DNA from: Gracilaria vermiculophylla
Lineage: Eukaryota > Rhodophyta > Florideophyceae > Gracilariales > Gracilariaceae
Assembly: GCA_019155205.2 (NCBI GenBank)
Contig: JAHNZQ020000277.1
Location: 838,970-902,969 of the forward strand
DNA: 64,000 bases
Direction of reading: 5' to 3'
The translations under genes were made by a program, and so were the position numbers. Shown here one piece after another: positions 43,403-54,664 of this stretch (position 1 is its first letter; every line of letters starts with the position of its first letter). Under the pieces are notes generated by a model. That model was not told the origin of the DNA, ran no database searches, and was given only the letters and a program-made list of their open reading frames with translations.

Positions 43403-46179
43403 CAAGTATTATGCTTGCGAGAAAAACAGTTTTTGGTAACTCTTCTGTGACGCTTGAAGATCCTATTTACTCATGAAAGTTTTTCGTAGACCGCCTTTTC
43501 TGCAGCAAAGTTTTGGCCTTTTTCGTACTCTGGTTTGTGTTCTTGCTGCATATATATCATCGACTACATACTTTTACGGTACCCATGATAAATGACAGAG
43601 CATAATGTAAATATAACTATTAAATAAAGCAATTCTGACCAGTGTATCGGAAAACATGCTAAAAGACCATGCAGATTTGTTATTACATCTTGAGTTTCAT
43701 ATATTGATAAGCTTCAATACAGGAATGAAAATACATGAAAAAAATGGGTTAAACAATATGTTTACTTGGTTCTCTTTGACGTGGATGTTTATTTGAGTTG
43801 CCGATGCTACTTGCATTTTTCGACAGTTTATCCATTGCTTGGTCATTTTTTTGCCTTTTCTGATGAAAGTGATAGAATCGTTTTGTTGCGAATATCTAAA
43901 AAAAGTTGAGAAGCAATTATTCTCGATAAAAGTTGTTGCTTTATTACTTCCGATAGAATTTCATTCTAGTAAAGATGCAAAAACCTGTCTTTCCTGCAGA
44001 AGGTTTTATGTCTGAAACAGTTTTATTAGAATGTTCTGCCACTTCGAATGCGACATTCAATGCTGTCCCGCACCAGAAAGAACTAATGATGCCTTAGCCT
44101 TATAGATGCTTGGCACAAATGCCATAAAGGATTCATGATACAGTACTGTACGAACGAATTCTCCAGAGTTGAGTGACAAAGTCATCATTGCAAGTAGTCA
44201 TTGGCAGTGCACTCAAAACAATACTGAATGACGTCATTGATGTTTATGCTGTAGAAATATATTGCATATATCCTAGACCTAAACTTATTCCAAAATCACC
44301 AATTCAATATCAAAAATTAACGCTCATCGTTCAGGGCATGGACCACCAATATTTGAATATAGTACAGGTGTTGCATGGTGCAAGGTGCAGTTGCACGCTA
44401 GCTGGAAAACTTATCCGTTTCTCAAAGCGATAAAATCTTTATTAATGTAAAATGTTATGGCGAAGTTAAAGCTAAGAAAAAAAAAGGTTCAAATTGGTTT
44501 TAGAAGTAAACGGAAAGAACCGATTTTTTTATCTTGAGAACTCAAAAACAAACGACAAAATGGGGTTTTTAAAATGAAGTATTTGAATAGACTTTAAAAG
44601 AAATCAATATTTATTAATCAGTGACTACAAAGTCCTCAGTTTTGAAAAAGAAGTGACACGCTTTGTTCGGCTAAAACAGCAGTCTCTGATGCAAAGCATT
44701 TTGCTCGGCTTATTTTTTTCTGCATTAAATGATGGCATTTAGCATTAAGTTTGGACAATTTTTGTTGCAAAGGCAGAACTTTGCACCGTATTAGCGGCGT
44801 GAAACGTTTACTTTACACTACGTTGAATGCACAAAGTGTTTTGAACTACTTGAGACTATGTAGATTGTCTGTACAGACAACGTGCTCTTATTGTGCCTCG
44901 CATGACACCGTCCCAAATTGCGATGGCGCGTGCTGCCTGTCGCCTGCCACACCTCCATCGCCACCGTCATCGGCTCGGGCACCCTCGGGCTGCCAGTCAC
45001 CCTAACATCCACCGCCGTCCACGTCTTTCTCGCAGCGTCAAAGAGTCGCGCCTTCATGCATTTCCAGCGACCACGTCTGTTCGAATGACCCACTCGAACG
45101 TCACGCGCTCCGCACCGTGTTGTCAGTCTGACGTCAGGATTGTGGAGGGCACCGGACAAATACGAATCTCATTTGCATTACAGTAACTATTCCAAGGGAA
45201 AAAGGGGTCTCAATTTATTGAGTGCAAATTCCTGGTAGTAAATTAAGTTGTGTAATTAGGCCAAGTTCTGGGCCTAGCAATAAACTACTTTGAGCGACGG
45301 CTTCCCCCCCCCCCGCCCCCCCCCTCGCGCACAATAAGTCTGGAATAAGCGGGATTACCGGTCCTGGTTTTCCGCTTATGCGAATCTCTAGGTCCACTTT
45401 GAAGAAGATCGAAATGGGTGACGGGGTCAGCCATCCGTGCGGATCTAGTCAGAACGAAAGCATAAACGCTGTACTGCAGTGTTGGAGGGAGCACGCCGCA
45501 TGCAGGGAAAGAAGAGAAATGACTGGTCATAGAATTGTTTCACCACCGGAGGGATGGCCATCGCTAAGTAGGAGAGTTTATGGAAACGTGTAGGCACTCA
45601 TTCTTAAATTATTCAAACACTTGTTACAGGGCAATGGTAACAGCATTCATAAAGTAGGTGAAACTTAAATGTGGCTGGGAAGCTTGCAAGCCTGACTAGA
45701 AATGATGGGAAAATTATTTATATATTTAATTAGAGTTCATTAAGTTGTTATTTACCGACAATAAATGCGGCTGCACTCTGATACTGATGCTGGCGAGCCC
45801 AACTCGTTTTTGGGAGGTATCCTCAACCAAGTGCTGGTTCTGACCTAGATTTTAATGTGGCTTAACCATCTTCGCGTTAAGCGCCATACCCGTTGCCGGG
45901 CTCGCCATCCACATTGGGTTCTTTCACACTGCACAGCCCTTTGCGGGTTCTAGTTCACTGATATTTTTGTATCCCCTATTTTGCCCCCCGTCTTACAGAC
46001 ATACTATTCTGTGTGCTTGTGTTTCTTTTGTGTGCGTGTTCACTTGCGTGGCGCACACACTGTCGCATTCACGACCGTGTGTGTAGTGCGATTTACGTCA
46101 AAGGAAACCATCTGTGCACGCGTACACGAACTTTGCGCATCTTGTACAATGGGATTGTAAATTATCAAGCTGGCTGTTT
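43403..46179. other. Gene-poor spacer
   Basis: AT-rich apart from a GC-richer patch at 44880-45190, where frames overlap on both strands without conserved motifs and a TGACGTCA palindrome occurs near 45129. A C-rich homopolymer tract lies at 45306-45325. No gene is supported. Confidence 0.45.
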
Positions 46180-48340
46180 GCGAGTGCGAAAGGGAATCCA
46201 GAGATCTTCACAAGCTCTTCATTTTGAGTGCTGTTGGTTATTGACCCTCGATTTCATGTCCAAATGGGTGCTGTCTACAAGCACGAATTGCTTCTAGAAG
46301 GCATCGTTGCTCCTTTTGTTTCGACGATTTCCCTTTCAAGTGCTTATCAAATATTGGGTTAAGCAAAGAGCGATCATTTTGTGAAAAGCACTTGCCGCTT
46401 AAGAGCAACTTTTCCTACTCTCACAAAGCTAATAGGCCCGATTCTCCTACAACGATTGAAAGTAATATCAGCTTCACAAATCAGCTGAAAAAAAGAATTT
46501 ACCTGGTTTTCCATGTTTAAGTCAAATTCTCCAATTGCTTTCAAATTTGATGTCATTATGAGTGAGAAAAACATTTTATTGATTCGAAACAGTATTGAGT
46601 GACTTGTTGACAAGAAAAAAATAATGTTTAACTTCGGTAACTTCTAGAACAACAAAACATTATTATGTTCTGCGTCTTGGATTTTTCCATAATTCATGGA
46701 TTGAAAAATGAAAGACAATTGTTAATTGTGTCATCAATCGAATTTGAATGTATTGTTCCTTTTTGCAATATTTGTTCAGAACTAAATTATAAGTTTTTTA
46801 ATCATGTTTTCGCATTGCAAGTATGAAATTTGTTAATCTATACAGAATGAGATCTTGAATGATAGCTATTTAAAACATTTTAGTAAATTCGGTATTTTAC
46901 AAGAATTACGAAAGGCATTTCAGACAACTTAGTTTAATAAAGTTTCCTTTCTTAAAAAAACAGTTTGTTCATCATTTTAATGATTATAAGAAATTGAAAG
47001 CAAAAATATTGAAAATGAATTGATATAAGTAATTTTTGCAAAAAAGATGAGGAGTTTAAGAGATTAGAAGTTTTTTGGTTGTACATCATGTAGGTTGGGA
47101 TTGAAGAGTATAAGCTGGCTGACCACGATTGCTGATGAAAACCACCATTGTCTCATGCTTTTCATCTTGAGCGCCACCGATCGTGATCCCTCGATTTTAT
47201 GTCCTAATGGGTGTTTTGTACGACCGTGAAATCTTTTTAGGAGGCGTCATCGCTGTATTCGTTTCGACGATTTCCATATAAAATGCTTCTTGGACCTCCG
47301 GTGAAGCAAAAAAGAATCCATCTTCGGACAGGAACCCGCGGTTTGAAGGCTATGCGCCACGACTAGCGTCTCATCTTGAAAAGCTATTTGGCCACATACA
47401 CAGCCTGCCATTGAAAACAAGATCTGCTCTGGAAAGCCGCCTCAGAAAAGAACATTAAACTCGTCTGTGTTCAGACTTCACAATCCCACGTACGGTGAAA
47501 TGAAATGATGTGAAAAGTATAAAAACTTCTCTACGAACCATGCGCATCCAGTATGTCCGAGTTGATAACTACCGAGCAAGATGTTGTCGAGTGCAAAGAT
47601 AAGCCATAGATCGTCATGAACTTTTCATCTTTACCGTTGATGGTGGTTGGCTCTCAATTCTATTTTCCAATTTGTGCTGTTTGGAAGCAAGGAAAGAATC
47701 AGGGACACGCCGATCATTCTTTTGTTTCAATGATGTTCATCTTAGCTGCTTCTCGGATTTGCGGTCAAGCATAGAGTGCCATTTTCTGAAAAACATGTGC
47801 TGCTGTAGCTCCATGCGCTGCGATTGGAGCTCCCCATATATAAGCTAATAGGCCAGATACACCGCTCCAGTTTGAATAAAGTGCTCCGAAAAGCTGCATG
47901 TAGTGTAAGTTCAAAGTTCATAATGGGACGTAAAACAAACCGTATGGAATGAAAAAGTCTGTGAACGTCGCGACAATCCGTTTACATTCTGTGCATCGGG
48001 ATTGAATGGTATCCAATATGTCGGCAGCGAGAGTGCAGGAAGTCGTAACATTGCCATAAGATCTTCATTTTGAGCGCTAACGGTAGTCGACACTCGATTT
48101 ATGTCCCATTGCGTCCTTTGTTGGGGAAGAATTTGCTTCTGGGAATCGTAGCTGCTCTTGTCGTTTAAATGATCTGCGCACAATCTGCTTCTCGCATACG
48201 TGGCGAAACATGGAAGGACCTTTTCATGAAAAGCATTCGCTGCTGGAGTACTAAGCGCCTGGACCGGAGGCTCCTCTTGAAGAATCATCCGGCCAAATCC
48301 TACAGTGAACATATAGTCCTAAAGCTTCTTCTCGTCGACA
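46180..48340 (-). repeat. Old tandem repeat, ~450-bp unit, four diverged copies
   Basis: Four diverged copies starting near 46205, 47155, 47612 and 48058. Shared anchors on the plus strand: TTCATTTTGAGCGC, CTCGATTTTATGTCC, TCGTTTCGACGATTTCC, a GAAAAGCA block and AGCTAATAGGCC. The last three are spaced ~450 bp; the gap from the first to the second is about twice that and is filled by AT-rich sequence. The copy at 47911-48312 is open on the minus strand for 133 codons (LPTYWIPFNPDAQN near its end), but other copies are broken. May be a decayed tandem gene or exon family of unknown kind. Confidence 0.65.
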
Positions 48341-48713
48341 CTGAAATCCATCCCCACAAACATGGTGCTGCAAGAAGAACAGTTCCGAGTTGCCTCGCCT
48401 TTTATTGCTCCTCATCACTTGCATGTATTAAGTCCCAAGTCAACCACATATGCTGCAAAATAAGAGCAACTACCCTCGTATTTCCTTTAACAGAGAAAGG
48501 GAGAAGATGCAATATAGAAATCTAAGCTGATGGAGAAGTTGCGAGAGAAAGTCTGCCAAGGAAAATTTGATCCCTAGTACTCACTTTATCTGTACTACTC
48601 GATGCGAGGTTCAAAGATTTCCCGCTACAGTGTCCGATGGAAGCGATTCTACATTTGGTTCCGTTGCTTCTCCATCCAAGGCAGAGAGTCTATAGATTAT
48701 CACCATGGGTGGT

Positions 48714-49184
48714 TCAGATATGTTTTCTTGTGCGCTGGTCGAATCTCCATCTCGGTCCTGATTCGGTCTCCGGGAACCGAATACTCCTCCTGTATTCCAT
48801 ACCATTCTTGACAATAGTATCGTGCACGGCGAATCGGTATGATTGTGCGTTCGATAGAAAAGCGGTATGAAGCGCAGGCGCATTTGAGCTGTCGTCTGTT
48901 TGGATAGAAGGTCCATCTTCGACTGTTAATATTCGTAAGGTGGCTGGTAAGGAGGGCAGCATAATGCTCTCAGCCACCGAGAAACACGCCAGAGCATGTC
49001 TTGAAGCTTTGAAAAGTGTTTTCGTGACCTCACGCAACCGTTGCTCCCAACAGTCATCATCTATGTGTGGAATAGGTTGCAGAATTGCAATATCAAAAGG
49101 TGCACCTGTGTGCGGGTCTACCAACTCCCAACGAGTTTCTGGCCATATCGCTTGGAACAAATTTCTCTTGAGTAGGAGTCTCAT
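48714..49184 (-). CDS. Repeat-unit ORF, copy 1 (unknown family)
   Basis: A 156-codon minus-strand frame that contains the core shared by all units (VDPHTGAPFDIAILQPIPHI to AQSYRFAVHDT) and then leaves the repeat into unique C-terminal sequence (IVKNGMEYRRSIRFPETESG). Being the copy with a unique 3' end, it may be the terminal exon of the ancestral gene. No known domain. Could be part of a gene with tandemly duplicated exons. Confidence 0.4.
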   Translation of the reverse strand: MRLLLKRNLFQAIWPETRWELVDPHTGAPFDIAILQPIPHIDDDCWEQRLREVTKTLFKASRHALACFSVAESIMLPSLPATLRILTVEDGPSIQTDDSSNAPALHTAFLSNAQSYRFAVHDTIVKNGMEYRRSIRFPETESGPRWRFDQRTRKHI

Positions 49185-50975
49185 ATACAGAAAACATACA
49201 AGTTGGCTGTTTCAGTTCCTTTTTCTCTGCTACCAAGTTGATCTCCTGCAGTAGACATTTTGAGTTTCTGCGCAGGGATTAAACCTGTAAATGATGAATT
49301 CCGTTGTATCTTCTCTAGGTGGCACTTCATCATTTGCTTTGGTTGACGGCTGGTTCTTCAAGTTAACCACCTTCCTCTGAAGACATGCTATGTTGGGGAT
49401 ACTGACTTGGGTGCTGCGGTTGTTGATTAGTATCGTGCACGGCGAATCGGTATGATTGTGCATTCGATAGAAAAGCGGTATGAAGCGCAGGCGCATTAGA
49501 GCTGTCGTCTGTTTGGATAGAAGGTCGATCCTCGACTGTTAATATTGGTAAGGTAGCTGGTAAAGAGGGCAGCATAATGCTCTGAGCCACCGAGAAACAC
49601 GCCAGAGCATGTTTTGAAGCTTTGAAAAGTGTTTTCGTGACCACACGCAACCGTTGCTCCCAACAATTATCATCTATGTGTGGAATAGGTTGCAGAATTG
49701 CAATATCAAAAGGTGCACCTGTGTGCGGGTCTACCGACTCCCAACGAGTTTCTGGCCATATCGCTTGGAACGAATTCCTCTTGAGTAGGAGCCTCATATA
49801 CAGAAATCATACATGTTGGCTGTTTCAGTTGCACTTTCTTTGCTACCAAGTTGATCTCCTGCAGTAGACATTTTGAGTTTCTGCGCAGGGATTAAACCTG
49901 TAAATGATGAATTCCGTTGTATCTTCTGTAGTTGCCACCTCATCATTTGTTTTGATTGAAGGATGGTTCTTCAAGTTAACCACCTTCCTCTGAAGACATG
50001 CTATGTTGGGGATACTGACTTGGGTGCTGCGGTTGTTGATTAGTATCGTTCACGGCGAATCGGTATGATTGTGCGTTCGATAGAAAAGCGGTATGAAGCG
50101 CAGGCGCATTTGAGCTGTCGTCTGTTTGGATAGAAGGTCCATCTTCGACTGTTAATATTCGTAATGTGGCTGGTTAAGAGGGCAGCATAATGCTCTCAGC
50201 CACCGAGAAACACGCCAGAGCATGTCTTTAAGCTTTGAAAAGTGTTTTCGTGACCTCACGCAACCGTTGCTCCCAACAATTATCATCTATGTGTGGAATA
50301 GGTTGCAGAATTGCAATATCAAAAGGTGCACCTGTGTGCGGGTCTACCGATTCCCAACGGGTTTCTGGCCATATTGCTTGGAACGAATTTTCTCTTGAGT
50401 AGGAGCCTCATATACAGAAATCATACATGTTGGCTGTTTCAGTTGCACTTTCTCTGCTACCAAGTTGATCTCCTGCAGTAGACATTTTGAGTTTCTGCGC
50501 AGGGATTAAACCTGTAAATGATGAATTCCGTTGTATCTTCTCTAGTTGGCACTTCATCATTTGCTTTGGTTGACGGCTGGTTCTTCAAGATAACCACCTT
50601 CCTCTGAAGACATGGTACGTCGGGGATACTGACTTGGGTGCTGCGGTTGTTGATTAGTATCGTGCACGGCGAATCGGTATGATTGTGCGTTCGATAGAAA
50701 AGCGGTATGAAGCGCAGGCGCATTTGAGCTGTCGTCTGTTTGGATAGAAGGTCGATCCTCGACTGTTAATATTCGTAAGGTGGCTGGTAAAGAGGGCAGC
50801 ATAATGCTCTGAGCCACCGAGGAACGCGCCAGAGCATGTTTTGAAGCTTTGAAAAGTGTTTTCGTGACCTCACGCAACCGTTGCTCCCAACAGTCATCAT
50901 CTATGTGTGGTATAGATTCCAGAATTCCAATATCACAAGGTGCACCTGTGTGCGGGTCTACAGATTGCCAACATT
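48817..50975 (-). repeat. Young tandem repeat, ~612-bp unit, three full copies plus a partial
   Basis: Nearly identical units starting near 48817, 49429, 50041 and 50656; the marker AGCGGTATGAAGCGCAGGCG recurs at about 48861, 49471, 50089 and 50701 (spacing 610-618). The last copy is partial, ending near 50975. On the minus strand each unit can encode DPHTGAPFDIAILQPIPHID, DCWEQRLREVTKTLFKAS, HALACFSVAQSIMLPSLPAT and SNAPALHTAFLSNAQSYRFA. Copy 3 has a stop, so the units are not all intact. Confidence 0.9.
49363..49797 (-). CDS. Repeat-unit ORF, copy 2 (unknown family)
   Basis: A 144-codon frame of the ~612-bp unit, almost the same protein as copy 1 up to FAVHDT, then NQQPQHPSQYPQHSMSSEEG, a tail shared with copy 4. 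Upstream in the unit (about 49871 minus) a short frame MSTAGDQLGSKESATETANM precedes it in a different phase, so splicing between the two is conceivable. Confidence 0.4.
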   Translation of the reverse strand: MRLLLKRNSFQAIWPETRWESVDPHTGAPFDIAILQPIPHIDDNCWEQRLRVVTKTLFKASKHALACFSVAQSIMLPSLPATLPILTVEDRPSIQTDDSSNAPALHTAFLSNAQSYRFAVHDTNQQPQHPSQYPQHSMSSEEGG

Positions 50976-51156
50976 GAATACGGAATGAAATGTTGCGTGC
51001 GAGCTGCTGACGCAGTTCGCGACAAACGCTGGAGTGCAAGAGAAAGAACACGGCTGGACGGAATGACGAATATTGCTGTTCGTCCCCAATCCGCTGGAAG
51101 CAAGTGGATTGGATTTGGAGAAGTAGGTACTCGCGCGAGAGAACTGTTTCCATCAT
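50557..51156 (-). CDS. Repeat-unit ORF, copy 4, with unique N-terminus (unknown family)
   Basis: A 199-codon frame from the ATG at 51156 at the edge of the GC island. Residues ~1-65 are unique (EYLLLQIQSTCFQRIGDEQQ, CRELRQQLARNISFRI). From about 50975 it enters the repeat (VDPHTGAPCDIGILESIPHI ... AQSYRFAVHDT), ending EEGGYLEEPAVNQSK. It is the only copy with this 5' part, so it may be the parental gene from which the array grew. No domain recognised. Confidence 0.45.
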   Translation of the reverse strand: MMETVLSREYLLLQIQSTCFQRIGDEQQYSSFRPAVFFLLHSSVCRELRQQLARNISFRIQCWQSVDPHTGAPCDIGILESIPHIDDDCWEQRLREVTKTLFKASKHALARSSVAQSIMLPSLPATLRILTVEDRPSIQTDDSSNAPALHTAFLSNAQSYRFAVHDTNQQPQHPSQYPRRTMSSEEGGYLEEPAVNQSK

Positions 51157-51840
51157 ACCGTCTGTCGCGCTAGATCGATTGCGCGTCAGACAAGCGTATT
51201 AACGGAAATGCGCTCGCGAACACGACTGGCGTTTGAAACCGATGAACGCGAGGGGGGTGCGCATCTGTGGGAAGGAAACGGTTTATTGGTATGAGCCCGT
51301 GTAGACAGGCTTGTGGATCTGTGGAGAGGCAAGGGAAATGGAGATGAAAAGCGGGTACACACCTGGCTGAGGCGTCGATGCGATGGCAGCTCGGAGTGGA
51401 CCGATTGAGAATGGGCACAGTGTATGTGGCCGGATGGGGTGGCGCACACGCGCGCGTTTGGCGCCATGTGGGAGGGTGCGCAGCCGCGTGGAGGAGGCGA
51501 TTTGGCTGCGCGGGCGTCGCGCGGAGCGGTGCTGAAAGACTGCTGTGGACGGCTGGCGCTTTGAAGCGGTGCGCTGTTGAAAGTGTCTGCTCGGACGGGC
51601 GGGGCGCAGGGCGCAGCGCGAGAAGGCAGCACATCGGGACGCTGCTGCGCGGCGCAGGTGGTTGCGGGAACGGGATGCTCGGAACTTACGCATGCGGGGC
51701 GGCGATTGCCATTGCAGTGAGAACTGTGATGGGGCGCAGACGGGTGTGGGCCAGAACGGCGGGCACGGGGTGCGTTGCGGCGGGGCGGTGCGCGCGTGGG
51801 CCGGCGCAGCTGGGTGGCGAGAGACGGGAGGCGGCGGCGG

Positions 51841-51930
51841 CGGCGGCGGTCGCGGCGGCGGCGGTCGCGGCGGCGGCGGTCGCGGCGGCGGCGGTCGCGG
51901 CGGCGGCGGTCGCGGCGGCGGCGGTCGCGG
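51841..51930. repeat. 15-bp minisatellite, six perfect copies
   Basis: Unit CGGCGGCGGTCGCGG repeated six times without a mismatch, preceded by a partial (GGC)n run. Any frame across it is open: GGGRG repeats on the plus strand, RRDRR repeats on the minus strand. Confidence 0.95.
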
Positions 51931-52345
51931 CGTCTCGGAGCGAAAGCGGACGCGGGGGCGAGGGCGCGCTGCGCGGGCGCAAAAGCCCCCCTTCGTACGC
52001 GTCGCGGCGGAAGCGGCGGGGGCAAAAAGCGCGTGACGCGTGACGGGGGCGTGTGCGCGCGCGCGCGGCCACGCGCATTAAACGCATGCGCGCGCAGCCA
52101 ATCGGGCGGCGCGGCGCGAAGGGCACAGCAAACAACTCGTCGCGTGGCGGCTGCTCACTTTGCGCGCTGTCAGCGCCCCGCCCGCCCCGACCGCCGCGCC
52201 GCCGCGCCGCCGCGCCGCGGCCGGCCGTGCGGCGCGGCGCATCCACCCCTCTGCGCAAAGTTGCGCGCGCGCGTGTGTTTCCAATGCGCTCGGCGCGCGT
52301 CACGCGGCGCGCGCCACCGCACGCGCCCGTCACGCGCGCGCGCAA

Positions 52346-52374
52346 ACAACAAACAAACAAACAAACAAACAAAC
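52346..52374. repeat. (CAAA)n microsatellite
   Basis: Tandem AAAC/CAAA tetranucleotide repeats in otherwise GC-rich sequence about 70 bp beyond the 3' end of the zinc-finger ORF. Confidence 0.9.
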
Positions 52375-52441
52375 CAACTACAAACGCATCATTTTATGGG
52401 CCGCAAGCTGAATCTGTGGCGCGCTCCTCGCGCGCCGGCGC

Positions 52442-54664
52442 TCAGTGTTTCTTGCGGTGGTGGCGGCTGCGCGAGCTGCGATGTTTGAACATCTGCGTAC
52501 AGCCCAGATGTTTGCAATGATACCGCTTCTCCGCGTTGAGCGCAATGTTGCGCGCCGGGTGCCCCGACGTGCCCGGCGGGAACCTAAAGTCGTCGTTCAG
52601 GATCGTGCGCCAATACCGCTGCCGCATCTCCAGATTGCGCACTCGCTGCCGCTCCAGCTGCGCGCGCACCGTCCGGTGCAGCTGCACCGCGCCCTCCGGC
52701 GCCCACAGCCCCAGCGGCCGCAGCACCGGCGCCGGCGCCGCCAGCGCGCGCGCCGCCATCGGCGCCGTGCGCGCCGCCGCCACGCGCTGCGGCGCCGCCG
52801 AGCTCGTGGGCGTCCCCGCCGCCCCGTGCGCCAGCGGCGAGCCCACCGGCAGCATGGCCAGCTGCGAGCGCACCCACTGCCTCAGCCGCACCGCGCGCGC
52901 CGCCGCCAGCACCGACACGGGCGCGCGCGCCGCGCGCCGCCGCCACGACGACGCCGCCGCCACCATGCGCGGCGTCGTGGCGCCGTGCGCCATGGGCGAG
53001 CGCCACCGCGGCTGCACCGCGCCCGCCCCCACCGCTGAACCCACGGGCACCATCGCCATCCTGCGCTGCGGCGGCGTGTGCCGCGCCGACGCGCGCGGCC
53101 GCGCCATGCGCTCCACGCGCCCACGCTGCTCCATCATGCCTTCCACCAGCGCGCGGTGCCCGGCCGAGGAGTTGGGCGCCGACAGCGCGCGCTGCTGCGC
53201 CACCCCGTACCTGTGCAGGTTCCACATGGCGCGGCGCCGCGGCAGCGCCGGCGCGCTCACGACCGGCTTCACCACGGGATCTCGTGAAGAGGCGCTGCCG
53301 GCGCGCGGCGGCGCGCGCGCACCCGCCGCATCGCCGGCGCTGGGAACGGGCACCACATGCTGCACGCGTGCATCCGCCAGCGGCGTTGCCGGGCGCGGCG
53401 GCTGGAACATGCGCTGCCGTCGCACGTCGCGCGCGCGCGCCGCCACCAACGGGATGCAGAATCGGTAGAGGTGTTTCTTCTGTGCCAAGCGCTCCCGCTG
53501 ATCGCTGTTGGGTCGGTGCACTGCCTCTCGACGCCTGAGCGGATGCGGGCGTCTTGAGGGGGGGTCCCTGCGATCTGGCAGGCTTGGTCGCAGTGTGCGC
53601 GGCCAAACGGGTTGCAGGCGCCCACCGTCGGCGCTCTGCTGTGGCTGCCGCAGCTTGGTATGCTGCAGCTCTTCTCCCGTGCGGTCCACGTCTCCCAGCT
53701 GCCTCTGCTCCAGCAGCTGCTGCTGCTGCTGCTGGCGCAGCTTCTTCTTCCTGTGACGTCGCATGCGAAAAAAGTGGTCTTCAACGGGCACGTCGGTGAC
53801 AAAGTCCGATATTTCTGGATATTGAGGATCTTCGGAGGACTCGGAGCCGGCGTAGCTCGGCAGGAGGTCGTCAGGGTGCACTTGGGTGTAAGCGAGGACG
53901 TCAGGGGCGCTCAAGTTGGGCGGGTCGGGTGGAGCGTGCAAGCTGTGGCGGCGCACAGCGAAGGCGTTGTCCGGCTGCGGGTACGTCCATTGCTGCGCAC
54001 TGTGCACGGGGGCATAGTGCGACATGTCAGAAGCGCAGCGGTGGGCAGTGAGCGAGCGGGGAAGGTGGCGCTCGGCGGGGGGGCGCTGCGACTGCAGATG
54101 GGCGGCGGAGAGGGGCTGCGGGGCAGCGGGGCGCAGCGGCGGTGCGTGCGCGTTGTATTGGAGTGGCGGGGCGTGGTGCGGGGCGTGAGGGAGTGGGGTG
54201 GAATGGGCCGCATAAGGTTGTTGCCAATGATGCACATGGTGCGGGTGAGGCGTCGGATCCACAGTATCTGGGTACCGCGGAGGATGGCAGAAGTGTTGGT
54301 GTGGGGAGGCGATCGGCGAGTACGGGTGCTGGTGAGCAGGCTCGGTGAAGTGGGGCATGTGGTGGTGCACGGCGTTGCCGGACTGCGGGTGGTACACGGG
54401 CGGGCCGGGCTGCGGGTGGCACACGGCGGGGTGGCACACGGCGGGGTGGCGGTGTGCGTGGGGCACGGCGAGGTCGCACTCCGGGCGGTGCGTTATGCGG
54501 TGTTGCTCGTTGGGGCGCACGGCAAAAAAAGGCTCGAGTTCGGGCACGGCGGGGGGGGGGTGAGGGATGTCGCCGCCAAACGGAACGTTGACGGGGCGGC
54601 GGACGCGCGGGCCGCGCTCACGGTTGGCATCGAGAAGTGCCTGAACGAGCTGCTCCGTGGACAT
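52442..54664 (-). CDS. C2H2 zinc-finger protein (predicted, low-complexity)
   Basis: Minus-strand frame of 740 codons from the ATG at 54664 (MSTEQLVQALLDANRE); the frame stays open further upstream only through proline-rich GC sequence without a better start. Residues ~60-270 are His/Pro/Tyr-rich with an AVCHP repeat; around 300 there is a basic stretch plus a Gln run (RKKKLRQQQQQQLLEQRQ); 330-690 is Arg/Ala/Pro-rich. The C-terminus is a single C2H2 finger, YHCKHLGCTQMFKHRSSRSR then HHRKKH: spacing CX4CX12HX4H. A terminal finger with a basic tail suggests a nuclear DNA- or RNA-binding regulator. Introns within the low-complexity middle cannot be excluded. It shares a ~2.2-kb GC-rich upstream region with RPS23. 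Confidence 0.6.
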   Translation of the reverse strand: MSTEQLVQALLDANRERGPRVRRPVNVPFGGDIPHPPPAVPELEPFFAVRPNEQHRITHRPECDLAVPHAHRHPAVCHPAVCHPQPGPPVYHPQSGNAVHHHMPHFTEPAHQHPYSPIASPHQHFCHPPRYPDTVDPTPHPHHVHHWQQPYAAHSTPLPHAPHHAPPLQYNAHAPPLRPAAPQPLSAAHLQSQRPPAERHLPRSLTAHRCASDMSHYAPVHSAQQWTYPQPDNAFAVRRHSLHAPPDPPNLSAPDVLAYTQVHPDDLLPSYAGSESSEDPQYPEISDFVTDVPVEDHFFRMRRHRKKKLRQQQQQQLLEQRQLGDVDRTGEELQHTKLRQPQQSADGGRLQPVWPRTLRPSLPDRRDPPSRRPHPLRRREAVHRPNSDQRERLAQKKHLYRFCIPLVAARARDVRRQRMFQPPRPATPLADARVQHVVPVPSAGDAAGARAPPRAGSASSRDPVVKPVVSAPALPRRRAMWNLHRYGVAQQRALSAPNSSAGHRALVEGMMEQRGRVERMARPRASARHTPPQRRMAMVPVGSAVGAGAVQPRWRSPMAHGATTPRMVAAASSWRRRAARAPVSVLAAARAVRLRQWVRSQLAMLPVGSPLAHGAAGTPTSSAAPQRVAAARTAPMAARALAAPAPVLRPLGLWAPEGAVQLHRTVRAQLERQRVRNLEMRQRYWRTILNDDFRFPPGTSGHPARNIALNAEKRYHCKHLGCTQMFKHRSSRSRHHRKKH

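Noticed and set aside
45306..45325. C-rich homopolymer tract as a regulatory element
   Set aside because: A simple homopolymer next to no gene. Length may be a sequencing artefact.
48817..50975. The 612-bp array considered as a CRISPR-like array
   Set aside because: Units are long, contiguous and wholly repeated, with no spacer/repeat alternation, and the genome is eukaryotic.
51378..52488. Long plus- and minus-strand frames over the 15-bp minisatellite
   Set aside because: All frames are open because the repeat and GC-rich flanks lack stops; the peptides are GGGRG/RRDRR-type runs without homology.
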